The notes: generated by a model from the letters alone, not told the origin. A DNA stretch of 64,000 bases from G016756615 sp050958605 (GCF_050958605.1 NZ_JBJHDO010000001.1:682001-746000), one strand, 5' to 3'. Positions 8,551-17,090 are shown, numbered from the stretch's first letter. Translations and numbers: made by a program.

Positions 8551-9687
8551 TCACCCGACCGGTTCGGTGCGACCTACGGTCGTCCCTATCCGGCGCCAGA
8601 CGAAATCCTCCTGGACTTCGGTTTCCTCGCGGGGAGTTAGCCGGGCGGCTTCGATAAGCGTCGCCATGCGCGCATGGATCGGCGATTTGACGCAGGCGGG
8701 ATCCGTCGCCGTCGCACTGCCGGCGATCGCCATCGCCTGGCAGCGGCAGCCGCCCCAGTCGATCTCGCGCCTTTCGCAACTGCGGCAGGGTTCCAGCATC
8801 CAATCCGTTCCGCGAAAGGCGTTGAAGGCGGGAGAGTCCCTCCAGATCTCGGCGAGGCTGCGTTCACCGAAGCGTTCGAAGGACAGCGAAGAGATGGTCT
8901 GCGCCGCGTGGCAGGGCAGCACCGTGCCGTCGGGCGCCACCATGAAGGCGTCGCGGGCCCATCCGCCCATGCAGGGCTTCGGATAGGTCGCGAAATAGTC
9001 GGGCGGCACGAAGTCGATATTCATGATACCGGTCAACCTTTCGCGCGCAGCAGCGACGATCTCGGCCTGCCGCTCGACCGCCTCTCTGTCGGGCATGAGC
9101 GCGTTGCGGTTGGCTAGCGCCCAGCCGGCATATTGCACATTGGCGATCTCGAGTCGTTCCGCTCCCAGCGAGAGGGCGAGCTCGATGAATTGCGGCACCT
9201 CCTCGATATTGTGGCGATGGATCGGTGCGTTGATGGTGAGCGGCAGTCCAGCGGCGCGGGCGCGTCGAGCCGTGTCGACCTTCTTCTCATGGCTGCCGCG
9301 ATGATTGCCGATCAGGTCGGTCGTTGCTGGCCGCGCGCCCTGGAAGGAAAGCTGGAGATGATCGAGACCGGCATCTGCAAGCGCTTCGATACGCCCTTCG
9401 GCGATGCCGACGCCCGCTGTGATGAGGTTCGTGTATACGCCCCTTCTCGCAAGCCCGGCGATCAGTTGCTCGAGATCGCGGCGCAGCGTGGGCTCGCCTC
9501 CGGACAAATGGACCTGCAGCACGCCGAGATCGGCCGCCTGGTCGAAAAGCTCGAGCCAGGTCATGGTATCCAATTCGCGGTTGGCCTTGAGAAGCTCCAG
9601 CGGATTCGAGCAATAGGGACATTGCAGCGGACAGCGATGTGTGAGTTCCGCAAGCATGCCGATCGGTGAAAGAAGTGGCTCGTTCAT
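8551..9687 (-). CDS. pqqE: PQQ biosynthesis radical SAM protein PqqE
   Basis: A 378-residue radical SAM enzyme that forms the Glu-Tyr carbon-carbon bond in PqqA, the first step of PQQ synthesis. The [4Fe-4S]-SAM site is CPLQCPYC near residue 20 (CX3CX2C). The C-terminal SPASM region has the expected Cys-rich segments (CMGG, LPCHAA, CRSCERREIDWGGCRC). The start at 9687 gives an ATGA overlap with pqqD and the usual family length. It is the last gene of the pqqABCDE run. Confidence 0.96.
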   Translation of the reverse strand: MNEPLLSPIGMLAELTHRCPLQCPYCSNPLELLKANRELDTMTWLELFDQAADLGVLQVHLSGGEPTLRRDLEQLIAGLARRGVYTNLITAGVGIAEGRIEALADAGLDHLQLSFQGARPATTDLIGNHRGSHEKKVDTARRARAAGLPLTINAPIHRHNIEEVPQFIELALSLGAERLEIANVQYAGWALANRNALMPDREAVERQAEIVAAARERLTGIMNIDFVPPDYFATYPKPCMGGWARDAFMVAPDGTVLPCHAAQTISSLSFERFGERSLAEIWRDSPAFNAFRGTDWMLEPCRSCERREIDWGGCRCQAMAIAGSATATDPACVKSPIHARMATLIEAARLTPREETEVQEDFVWRRIGTTVGRTEPVG

Positions 9688-9980
9688 ACTCGTACCAAAA
9701 GCCTGTCCGACCATTCCTGGAGGAAGGCTATGACGTCCTCGGCGACTTCGGCCTCAGGCGCATCATATTCCACGGCTAGGTCGGCGATAATGTGAGCGAC
9801 ATCCGAGCGACCGTCGCAGCGGCGCAGGATGTCGAGGCTGATCTCGTTCGGCCAGAACACGCGTTCCGGTGACAGCACGGCGAAGCCTTGTCGGACCGGG
9901 TCATACTGGATGCGTACGTGTCTCGGCAGCCAGGGGGCAGATTGGAACGTGACCATCGCTCTCTCCCGCGAGACGCTCAT
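9684..9980 (-). CDS. pqqD: PQQ biosynthesis peptide chaperone PqqD
   Basis: A 98-residue RiPP-recognition protein that binds the PqqA leader and delivers it to PqqE. The winged-helix RRE sequence is recognisable (VRIQYDPVRQGFAVLSPERV, then WPNEISLDILRRCDG). The ATG overlaps the pqqC stop, and the stop overlaps the pqqE start. It is a separate gene, not fused to PqqC or PqqE as in some methylotrophs. Confidence 0.95.
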   Translation of the reverse strand: MSVSRERAMVTFQSAPWLPRHVRIQYDPVRQGFAVLSPERVFWPNEISLDILRRCDGRSDVAHIIADLAVEYDAPEAEVAEDVIAFLQEWSDRLLVRV

Positions 9981-10732
9981 GATGGTCCCTCAGGCCGAAA
10001 AGAGCCCGGCGGTATGTTGCCTTCGCCGTAAGCGTGCTGAAGCGCATCGAGCATGGCCCAGAGGATGTCGCATTTGAATACCAGGGCATCGATCACAGCC
10101 TGCTGGCGTTCGGGCGTGTCGGCGTGTTCGAGCACGTAGGCGAGGGCGAAGTCGGAATCACGGTTAGCCTGATCGGGCCGCGCCTTGAAATAGGCGAGCG
10201 TATCTTCCGTGATGTAGTCGTATCGAGCGAGCATCGCCGGCACGCGTTCCCCGATGATGACCGGTGAGAACAGCTCCGTGAGCGACGAGGCGACCGCTTC
10301 CAGGAGCGTACGGTCGGCGCAGAAGGACAGGTAGGCGCCGACGGCGAAGCGCGTGGCTGGTAGCGCCAGCCTCTCGCTTTTAACCAATCCCGCGTCGAGG
10401 CCGAGCGAAGTCGCCAGATGCAGCCAGCGCGCTATGCCGCCGCTCCATCCGTCCGGTCCGTCATGATCCTCGATGCGCTTGCGCCACGCGGCGCGGAACG
10501 CCGGATCCTCGGCGCGCGCCACGATCGTGGCATCCTTGCGCGGTATCACGGCCTGATAGCAATAGCGGTTCAACGCCCAGGCCTGCATCTCCATTTTCGA
10601 CAGCTCGCCTGCCGTCATCCTGTGATGGAAAGGATGGCGGTTATGATACCGCTCCGCGCCGACACGGCGCAGAACGGCCTCGAGTTCCGCCGGGGACAAT
10701 CCGCCTGCCGCCGCATCGTGGAAGCTGCTCAT
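9977..10732 (-). CDS. pqqC: Pyrroloquinoline-quinone synthase PqqC
   Basis: A 251-residue all-helical oxidase that performs the last step of PQQ synthesis, ring closure and eight-electron oxidation by O2. Family residues in the active-site helices are clear: RYHNRHPFHHRMTAGELS near residue 29, the WALNRYCYQ helix and the RIEDHDG segment. It overlaps pqqB and pqqD by ATGA junctions. Confidence 0.96.
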   Translation of the reverse strand: MSSFHDAAAGGLSPAELEAVLRRVGAERYHNRHPFHHRMTAGELSKMEMQAWALNRYCYQAVIPRKDATIVARAEDPAFRAAWRKRIEDHDGPDGWSGGIARWLHLATSLGLDAGLVKSERLALPATRFAVGAYLSFCADRTLLEAVASSLTELFSPVIIGERVPAMLARYDYITEDTLAYFKARPDQANRDSDFALAYVLEHADTPERQQAVIDALVFKCDILWAMLDALQHAYGEGNIPPGSFRPEGPS

Positions 10733-11667
10733 AATTCCATCTCCATGCCATCATGGGCGACTTCCCAGCCGCTCGCCAAGACGGCCGCATGTTCGCCCGA
10801 AGTCTCGTCGAGCACGGGATTGGTGTTGTTGATGTGGACGAAGATGCGCCGCCCGATCGCCGTGCCGGCAAGCCCGGCCATGCTGCCCGCCGCGCCGGAC
10901 ATGGCGATATGGCCCATGCGCCTGCCGGTCTTTTGCCCGACGCCTGCGGTGATCATCTCGTCGTCGGTGTAGAGCGTGCCGTCGAACAGCAAGGCCGCTG
11001 CGCCGTCGAGGCGCGCGCGCAGGGGAGCGTCGATCCTCGCGCACCCCGGAATGTAAAAGAGTGCCTTTCCATCGGCCCCGCCCGTTATGCACAGGCCGAT
11101 CGTGTCGCCGCTGTCGGAGCTGAAGTCGGCTTCCGGATGGGCGCTGTCTTCAAGATAAAGCGCCACCTTGCCGGGCACCGGGAAGCTCTCGACGATCACG
11201 CCAGTTGCCTGTCCCGCCGCATCGCAGATCGTCGTTTCCACGCCGTGGCGAAGCTCGCGTCGCGGCACGAGGGTCGCGTCGAGAACGTTGAAGATACTAT
11301 TCTGCTCAAGCACTGCGAGGACCTGCGCAGCCGCATAGATCGCGAAAGGCTGGCGCTCGCGAAGACTGAGCAGTCCGGCCACATGGTCGACATCGGCATT
11401 GGTGAGCACGACAGCACGGATCGGTGTCGAGCGCAAAGCATCGTCGGGGCCCGGTTGAAGCTCCGGGGTCTCGGCAATCTGCTGGCGGATATCGGGTGAG
11501 GCGTTGAAAAGCACCCAACCATTGCCATCGGCCGACACCGCGAGGCTGGATTGCGTCCGAGCCCTGACTGTCGCCTTGCCATGCCGTGCAGCGCGGCTCA
11601 GCCGATAATTGCAATTCCATTGCGGAAAGCCGCCACCGGCCGCCGATCCGATGATCTTCAGGCGCAT
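10729..11667 (-). CDS. pqqB: PQQ biosynthesis protein PqqB
   Basis: A 312-residue metallo-beta-lactamase-fold protein. The start MRLKIIGSAAGGGFPQWNC is invariant in the family and fixes the ATG at 11667. The metal site has the family form NADVDHVAGL, in place of a full HxHxDH. PqqB is thought to hydroxylate the cross-linked Glu-Tyr intermediate. It is separated from pqqA by a 127-base gap with several hairpins and overlaps pqqC by ATGA. Confidence 0.95.
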   Translation of the reverse strand: MRLKIIGSAAGGGFPQWNCNYRLSRAARHGKATVRARTQSSLAVSADGNGWVLFNASPDIRQQIAETPELQPGPDDALRSTPIRAVVLTNADVDHVAGLLSLRERQPFAIYAAAQVLAVLEQNSIFNVLDATLVPRRELRHGVETTICDAAGQATGVIVESFPVPGKVALYLEDSAHPEADFSSDSGDTIGLCITGGADGKALFYIPGCARIDAPLRARLDGAAALLFDGTLYTDDEMITAGVGQKTGRRMGHIAMSGAAGSMAGLAGTAIGRRIFVHINNTNPVLDETSGEHAAVLASGWEVAHDGMEMEL

Positions 11668-11712
11668 GGCGATCTCCAGGCACGTCGAAATTGGGACAAA
11701 CACCAACACCCG

Positions 11713-11784
11713 GCCGACAGCTTGTCGGCGGCACTTCTTGCCGCCCTCAATGCGGCAGCGGGTGCTCCCTGGCAGAGAGCACCC
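11713..11784 (-). promoter_or_regulatory. Hairpin cluster between pqqA and pqqB
   Basis: In the direction of transcription there are three stems: an 8-bp stem 11784-11777/11767-11760 (GGGTGCTC arms, 9-base loop), a 7-bp stem 11745-11739/11733-11727 and a 7-bp stem 11729-11723/11719-11713. The last two share bases 11727-11729, so they compete. In other PQQ operons pqqA is made in excess over pqqB-E; these stems are a reasonable site for attenuation or mRNA processing. That role is inferred. Confidence 0.5.
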
Positions 11785-11794
11785 ACCCCAAGCG

Positions 11795-11890
11795 TTACTT
11801 CTTGGGGGTGATTTCCGCAGGCAGGTAACGAGAAATTTCGAAGCCTGCAGCGACCTGACACATGGTCGGTTTCTTCCAGCTCTTCTTCAT
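11795..11890 (-). CDS. pqqA: PQQ precursor peptide PqqA
   Basis: A 31-residue peptide that begins MKKSWKKPTM and ends ITPKK. The conserved Glu and Tyr that become PQQ are E18 and Y22 (EISRY, the E-x3-Y motif). A strong AAAGGAGG lies five bases before the ATG. It follows the CXXCW-motif gene by about 140 bases and precedes pqqB. It is not fused to any other pqq gene. Confidence 0.96.
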   Translation of the reverse strand: MKKSWKKPTMCQVAAGFEISRYLPAEITPKK

Positions 11891-11936
11891 TCATTCCTCC
11901 TTTGCGCCAGCGTCGAAGCCGGTCATTGGTCGGTTA

Positions 11937-11982
11937 GCCATTGCAGGGCACCGATAGGCAATGGCTCGTCCATTAAATGGAC
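11937..11982. promoter_or_regulatory. Dyads upstream of pqqA
   Basis: Two perfect dyads lie 47-92 bases upstream of the pqqA start. GCCATTGC (11937-11944) pairs with GCAATGGC (11958-11965), and GTCCATTAAATGGAC (11968-11982) is a 15-base palindrome with a single central base. Both contain CCATT/AATGG, and a related GTCATTGG lies at 11922-11929. No T-run follows in the direction of transcription, so operator sites for pqqA seem more likely than a terminator for the upstream gene. Confidence 0.5.
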
Positions 11983-12029
11983 AAAAGAAAGGAAAGGTCC
12001 TCAAAATCCGGAAAATCAGAAACACGACT

Positions 12030-12590
12030 TCAGTTTTCGATTATGTAGGGGCTGTTCTCCTTCAGGGGTAGGCCTGCTTTTTCCCATCCGTCCGAACCGA
12101 GGGGATACCAGAGCACCGAACTGTACCCCCATTCCATTGCCCGCTTGGCGGCATTCCATGACATCCAGCAATCCGTCATGCAGTAGAACAGGATGGTCTT
12201 CGACATATCGGTGCCCGTCTTGGCCGCGAGCCCGTCGCGAAAATAGCCCTCGGTCTCCGCCGAGATCGCGCCGTAGCCGACATTGGCGAGCCAGGTGCTG
12301 CCCGGTATGTCTTTTCTGACCTTGTCCTTCCAGACCGTTCCCGCCGGCAGGTTGGCCGGTTTCGGCGTATGCGGCATGACATCGAAGAACACCGCCTTCT
12401 TGTCCCGCCAGAGCTTTTCCGCCTCGGCCGTATCGACCACCGTCGCGCCCTTGAGCGTCGCAGGGACTGGTGCTCGATAGTCCTCCATCCGATAGCCCGC
12501 CGGTTCCGGCACGTCTCCAGCGCGGACAGGGCCGGACAAGCAGGCCAATGCCAGCAGGAATGCTCCCGTGATGTTTCGTCTCTTGCGCAT
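12030..12590 (-). CDS. PQQ-dependent catabolism-associated CXXCW motif protein (rhodanese-like)
   Basis: A 186-residue exported protein: a signal peptide ends near PVRAGD at residue 25, then a rhodanese-like domain follows. It matches the family named after its Cys-rich motif, seen here as FYCMTDCWMSWNAAKRA. This family occurs next to PQQ-dependent alcohol dehydrogenases, and its biochemical role is not settled; sulfur or disulfide handling in the periplasm is plausible. It lies 20 bases after xoxJ and before pqqA. Confidence 0.88.
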   Translation of the reverse strand: MRKRRNITGAFLLALACLSGPVRAGDVPEPAGYRMEDYRAPVPATLKGATVVDTAEAEKLWRDKKAVFFDVMPHTPKPANLPAGTVWKDKVRKDIPGSTWLANVGYGAISAETEGYFRDGLAAKTGTDMSKTILFYCMTDCWMSWNAAKRAMEWGYSSVLWYPLGSDGWEKAGLPLKENSPYIIEN

Positions 12591-12610
12591 TGCTGTAGGG
12601 ATTGTTCATG

Positions 12611-13468
12611 TCACTGGGTGATCGGCCGATCCTGCTCGTCCAGCAAAGGTACGCCGAAGCTGATCAGTATGTCATTGATCTCCTTCTGGTTTTCCCTGAT
12701 CACTCGATTGAGAGCGCGCTTCCACTCCTGGTCGGACGGACGCACACCCATCGTAATGCGGTAGGTCATGCGAGATCCCGTCTTCTCCTTGACCAGCGGC
12801 ACGACCGCGAGGTCAGCGCCTGATTTTTTGGCGTAGTACCCGCCCATCGGTCCCCACACGACTGCCGCGTCGATCACCCCGGCAAGCATGTCCTTGATCA
12901 TCACTTCCGCGACGGACGGCGCGAAGCGCGTGTCCACCATGAGCGGATAGACCTTGGCCGTCTTCATGAGGTTGGCCTTGGCCATGTTTGAGCCGGGAGG
13001 CGTGCCTTGCACCACACCGATCCGCTTGCCCGCAAGTTTCGGATCCTCGATTGTCTCCACACCATCAAGACCGCCGCCTTTCTTATAGAGCAGCGCGTAG
13101 GAGGAGCGGTAATAGGCATTGGTATTCTGCACGAGCTCGTCGCCCTGCGCGAAACCCATGATGATATCGCAGCGATTGGCCCGCAGCGTGTTGCGCACAA
13201 ATCCCACCACCATCGGAAACCACGTATAGGCAACGGACTTGCGCCCGGTCTTCTCCGCCACGAGCTCGGCGAGCTTGTTTTCGAAGCCCTCGCCGCTTTC
13301 GTCGGTGAAGGGCATGTTGGACGGGTCCGCGCAAACTCGCAATATGTCGGGATCGACCAACTCGCCAGCCGCGCCAAGCCCGGCGCCCTGCGCGAGAGCC
13401 GAAGCCGTCACCGTTGCGGACAGCAGTGCCGTCGCCAACGTGACCCGCACCATCTTGCGGAGTGGCAT
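12611..13468 (-). CDS. xoxJ: XoxJ, periplasmic binding protein of methanol oxidation
   Basis: A 285-residue extracytoplasmic solute-binding-type protein (family 3 fold, MoxJ/XoxJ group) with a signal peptide ending near ASALAQ. The family is encoded with xoxF and xoxG and is thought to help activate or assemble the dehydrogenase. The mature part starts LVDPDILRVCADPSNMPF, diagnostic for the group. An ATG at 13477 overlaps the xoxG stop, but GGGAGG touches it directly; the ATG at 13468 has that SD nine bases away and is chosen. Confidence 0.92.
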   Translation of the reverse strand: MPLRKMVRVTLATALLSATVTASALAQGAGLGAAGELVDPDILRVCADPSNMPFTDESGEGFENKLAELVAEKTGRKSVAYTWFPMVVGFVRNTLRANRCDIIMGFAQGDELVQNTNAYYRSSYALLYKKGGGLDGVETIEDPKLAGKRIGVVQGTPPGSNMAKANLMKTAKVYPLMVDTRFAPSVAEVMIKDMLAGVIDAAVVWGPMGGYYAKKSGADLAVVPLVKEKTGSRMTYRITMGVRPSDQEWKRALNRVIRENQKEINDILISFGVPLLDEQDRPITQ

Positions 13469-13473
13469 GGATG

Positions 13474-13995
13474 TCATCCTCCCATGCACGAGGCTTCGTG
13501 GTCCTTGGCCGCCTGCGGCTTGTCGGCCTTTTTCGGCGGACGTCCACGCGGGATCCCATCGACGGCGCGGGCCCTCAGATAGATATAGAGATCGTCCATG
13601 TAGCAATAGACGTTCTTGTTTTCGCCGAAGGCCGGCATGACGCTTTCCTTGCCGGCCGCCAGGTTCTTGCGTCCCTCGGCGACGATCGACAGGAATGTCC
13701 CGTAATCCATGTTTTTCAGCGAAGTGGCGAGCGCCGGTGCGTAAGTCGATCCGACACCGTCCGGCCCGTGGCAGACATGGCAATCCGAATGATAGCGGCG
13801 GTAGCCGCTGAACGTGTACCAGTCCACCGTACCGTCTTCCTGCATCTTGAATGTCGGGTTTCCATCGGCGTCAAAGTATTTGCCGTCTTCTTCCTTCACC
13901 GCGGCAGCCTTCTGCTTGTCGTCCTCGGCGTGTACGGACCCGGCAATCGTGACAAGGAGGGCGGCAAGTAACGGGATTGCATTGCGATAGGGCAT
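13474..13995 (-). CDS. xoxG: XoxG, cytochrome c electron acceptor of XoxF
   Basis: A 173-residue c-type cytochrome of the methanol-metabolism group. A signal peptide ends at VHA-ED near residue 23, and the haem site CHVCH is at residues 72-76. A Met-containing segment (ESVMPAFGENKN) supplies the likely axial ligand. It accepts electrons from the reduced PQQ of XoxF. AAAGAGG lies six bases before the ATG at 13995, which decides the start. It lies between xoxF and xoxJ. Confidence 0.93.
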   Translation of the reverse strand: MPYRNAIPLLAALLVTIAGSVHAEDDKQKAAAVKEEDGKYFDADGNPTFKMQEDGTVDWYTFSGYRRYHSDCHVCHGPDGVGSTYAPALATSLKNMDYGTFLSIVAEGRKNLAAGKESVMPAFGENKNVYCYMDDLYIYLRARAVDGIPRGRPPKKADKPQAAKDHEASCMGG

Positions 13996-14157
13996 TCCAA
14001 CCTCTTTCTCATTTCGCCACGGACGGCTGTCGCTATGCGGCGGTGACAGGAGTTCTGGGTGGCGTGGCGAAATCGAGAGCCCGGCGGGCTTTCCGGCCAA
14101 GCCGGGCTCTCGTTTCTCTAGGCCGGGCAAACCGCCAGCCTGTTCTGACGTCCGTAC

Positions 14158-16059
14158 TCAGTCCGGAAGCCCAAAGACGGTCAACTGCCCGCCGAGCGTC
14201 GTGTATTCGGCGAGACCTGCATAACCACCCACGGCTCCGAGACCAGCGGTACCGACCACCTGGGTTTCATCACCCTGTTCGCGTCCTTGATCGACGGCGC
14301 CATGCCAGGCGGCCGCGTTCTCCGGCGATAGCAGGCCTCCAGCAAGACCGATGCCTGCCCAGCCGCCGACGCCCGACAGCACGGCTACATATTGTTTGCC
14401 GTTGTGCTCGTAGGTGTTGATGTTGCCGATGATGCCGGACGGGGTCTTGAACTTGTAGAGCTCGTTGCCGTCCTTATCGATAGCCTTGATGTAGCCTTCC
14501 AACGTTCCGTAGAAGACGACGTCGCCATCAGTCGCCAAAGCGCCCGACCAAACCGAGAACTGCTCCGGCTTCGACCAGACGATCTCGCCCTTGGCCGCGT
14601 CCCAGGCAATGAAATTGCCCATGCCGCCATGGCTGTCCGGAGCCGGATACATCGACACGGTCGCGCCCACATAGGGCTGGCCGGCCGTGTAGCTTACCCG
14701 GTATGGCTCATAGTCCATGCAGACGTGGTTGGTCGGCACGTAGAACAGGCCGGTCTTGGGCGAATAGGCCGCCGGCTGCTGGTCCTTGGTACCCAGCGCT
14801 GCCGGGCATACGCCGGTCGTGTTCACGTCCTCGCCGTTCTGCTGCGTGGAGTATTTCGCCACGACCTGCGGGCGGCCATACTGGTCGCTCTTCGGATCCA
14901 TGACCACTTCGGTCGCCCAGTTCACCTTCGGATCGTATTTCTTGGCGACCAGGAGCTCGCCGGAGGCTCGATCCATCGTATAGGCGAAACCGTTGCGGTC
15001 GAAGTGCACGAGAACGTCGTGCTTCGCGCCGTTCACGTCCATGCCGTCGACGAGGATCATCTCGTTGACGCCGTCATAGTCCCATTCGTCGTGTGGGGTC
15101 ATCTGGTAGACCCACTTGGCAACGCCTGTGTCCGCGTCGCGGGCGAAAATGGTCATCGACCAGCGATTGTCACCCGGCCGTTGCACAGGGTTCCAGGTCG
15201 ACGGGTTGCCGGAACCATAGTAGACGAGGTTCAGCTTGGGATCGTAGGCATACCAGCCCCAGGTGGCGCCGCCGCCGGTCTTCCACTGCTCGCCTTCCCA
15301 GGTATTGAGGCCGGAGTCCTTGCCGACCGGCTTGCCGAGATGGGTGGTTTTCTCCGGATCGAGCAGCGTCTCGGAATCTGGCCCCATGGAATAGGCCTTC
15401 CAGGCGACTGAGCCGTCCTTCAGGTTCAAGGCCGAGACCCAGCCGCGCACGCCGAACTCGCCGCCGGAGATGCCGACGATGACTTTGTCCTTGAATACCA
15501 TGGGCGCATGCGTACCGGATTCGCCCTTGCTGCCGTCCGTGGCCTCACCGTTCTTGACCGACCAAACGACCTTGCCGGTCTTGGCGTCGAGCGCGGTGAC
15601 CATCGTATCGGCCTGGTTGAGGATGATCTTGCCATCACCATAGGCAACGCCGCGATTGACCGTGTCGCAGCACATGATCGGGATGACGTTCGGATCCTGC
15701 TTGGGTTCATATTTCCAGAGGATCTTGCCGTCGTTTTTTAAGTCTAGGGCATAGACAGTGTTCGGGAAGGGCGTGTGGATATACATCACATCCCCGATCA
15801 CCAACGGGCCGCCTTCGTGGCCGCGCAGCACGCCGGTCGAGAAGGTCCACTTGACCTGCAGGTTCTTTACGTTGTCCTTATTGATCTGGTTGAGCTTCGA
15901 GTAACGCGTATTGGCGTAGTCGCCCGTCGGCATTGCCCAGTTCTTGGGGTCTGAGGCAAGTTTCTGAAGATCTTCGTTGGACCAGGCGCCCACGGCCGAA
16001 GCGCCCGTGAGCAGCGCAGCGGCGATGGGAATGCATAGTGCCTTGATGGATGCACGCAT
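14158..16059 (-). CDS. xoxF: Lanthanide-dependent methanol dehydrogenase XoxF
   Basis: A 633-residue periplasmic PQQ enzyme with an eight-bladed propeller and a signal peptide ending near ASAVGA. The vicinal disulfide CC (about 130-131) and tryptophan-docking repeats are present. The active-site segment reads HDEWDYDGVNE. The second Asp of DYD is the extra lanthanide ligand that separates XoxF from calcium-dependent MxaF, which has Ala there. Other metal ligands, Glu in SGGEFGVRG and Asn in GSGNPSTWN, are conserved. GGGAGG seven bases upstream supports the start. No mxaI-type small subunit is found. Confidence 0.97.
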   Translation of the reverse strand: MRASIKALCIPIAAALLTGASAVGAWSNEDLQKLASDPKNWAMPTGDYANTRYSKLNQINKDNVKNLQVKWTFSTGVLRGHEGGPLVIGDVMYIHTPFPNTVYALDLKNDGKILWKYEPKQDPNVIPIMCCDTVNRGVAYGDGKIILNQADTMVTALDAKTGKVVWSVKNGEATDGSKGESGTHAPMVFKDKVIVGISGGEFGVRGWVSALNLKDGSVAWKAYSMGPDSETLLDPEKTTHLGKPVGKDSGLNTWEGEQWKTGGGATWGWYAYDPKLNLVYYGSGNPSTWNPVQRPGDNRWSMTIFARDADTGVAKWVYQMTPHDEWDYDGVNEMILVDGMDVNGAKHDVLVHFDRNGFAYTMDRASGELLVAKKYDPKVNWATEVVMDPKSDQYGRPQVVAKYSTQQNGEDVNTTGVCPAALGTKDQQPAAYSPKTGLFYVPTNHVCMDYEPYRVSYTAGQPYVGATVSMYPAPDSHGGMGNFIAWDAAKGEIVWSKPEQFSVWSGALATDGDVVFYGTLEGYIKAIDKDGNELYKFKTPSGIIGNINTYEHNGKQYVAVLSGVGGWAGIGLAGGLLSPENAAAWHGAVDQGREQGDETQVVGTAGLGAVGGYAGLAEYTTLGGQLTVFGLPD

Positions 16060-16726
16060 TCGAATCCTCCCGGGGTTCACGATCAGAATCGATGGGCGAG
16101 CCCCCACGGGGCCGCCCGAGCGATTCATGTGTGGGAAGTATTTCCGGCAGCGTGTCACGACCTAAGCCAGATGAGCAGAGGGCACCATTGCTGCCCACCT
16201 CACTTGGCCTACGAAAGACAGTCGCCGCTCCCTAAGACGGTGACGCCCTTGAAGCCGGAAACAAGGAAAGGCTATGTCATTAGAAACCGGTAGGCAAGGA
16301 AAAACCATCGCGTCGATATTGCGGCGCAATATCTAAATGATGCAACGCACAATAAAGCAATGAAGATGGTTAACATAATTTATATCAATCATAGAATTTC
16401 ATGATTTATCTGAATTATATAAGTTGTGTGTACTTATGATGGTTTAATTTATTGACATAAATAAGAAAATCACAAGCTGTATTTTCCGTTGCGGAAGATT
16501 TGGAGAATACGCCCCGTATCGGGCGCACCGATAGTAGGGCGAAGCTGCGATTGCGCCCTGACCCGACCATGGAGTCGGACGCAAATCCGGCCGCGGTCTA
16601 TGTTCCCAGGTCAGTCAAGCATTCCTCCTTTGGTCCTATATGACAGGTTGACTGTCATTGCAGCGGGCGTCCTATTGATAAGGCCGATACGATCCGAGCC
16701 AGTTCAGGCAAATGGGAGAGTTTCCG
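16060..16726. promoter_or_regulatory. Long divergent regulatory region of xoxF with an AT-rich island
   Basis: The 667 bases between xoxF and the divergent Cys-rich protein hold no convincing gene. Bases 16330-16480 are strongly AT-rich against a GC-rich background, typical of a promoter. Two dyads stand out: a perfect 19-base palindrome GATATTGCGGCGCAATATC at 16315-16333, about 255 bases upstream of the xoxF start, and TTCCG-N3-CGGAA at 16484-16496. The second motif recurs upstream of fae. Part of the region must be a long xoxF leader if the promoter lies in the AT-rich island. Confidence 0.65.
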
Positions 16727-17083
16727 ATGCGCAGATTGATTGCCTTGGCCGCCATTCCGTTCGGGCTGGTGGCGTCGATTGTCGCGACCTTGGGCCCCGC
16801 GCATGCAGCCGGAGACTACCCCACGACCGCGGTTGCCGATTATGTGCTCGGTTGCATGAAACCGAATGGCGACACGCGCGACGCGCTCGAACGTTGTTCC
16901 TGCTCCATCGACGTCATAGCCTCGATCGTTCCCTATGATCGCTACGAAGCGGCCGAGACCTTTCGGCGCATGGCGCTGACGACAGGGGAGGCGAGCGGCC
17001 TGTTCCGGGAGAGCGCCCCGGCCAAGGCAGCCGGGGCGGAATTGCGCCGCGCGCAGGCGGAAGCCGATATACGCTGCTTCTGA
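16727..17083 (+). CDS. Small exported Cys-rich protein next to xoxF
   Basis: A 118-residue protein with a clear signal peptide (MRRLIALAAIPFGLVASIVA, cleavage near GPAHA-AG). The mature part has four Cys (GCMKPNG, ERCSCS, and the penultimate residue), enough for two disulfides in the periplasm. GGGAGAG six bases before the ATG at 16727 decides the start over the ATG at 16712. I do not recognise a named family; proteins of this form occur beside xoxF in methylotrophs. It converges with the SoxYZ-like gene, leaving only seven bases between them. Confidence 0.8.
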   Translation: MRRLIALAAIPFGLVASIVATLGPAHAAGDYPTTAVADYVLGCMKPNGDTRDALERCSCSIDVIASIVPYDRYEAAETFRRMALTTGEASGLFRESAPAKAAGAELRRAQAEADIRCF

Positions 17084-17090
17084 AAGCTCG

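Noticed and set aside
10753..11499. A 248-codon plus-strand frame opposite pqqB
   Set aside because: It is a shadow of PqqB, with no independent support.
14392..15411. A 339-codon plus-strand open frame opposite xoxF
   Set aside because: It is fully antisense to the certain xoxF gene, matches no family and is the kind of long shadow frame common in GC-rich DNA.
14158..16059. Calling the methanol dehydrogenase MxaF
   Set aside because: The extra Asp in WDYDG, the xoxG/xoxJ neighbours and the lack of an mxaI gene point to XoxF.
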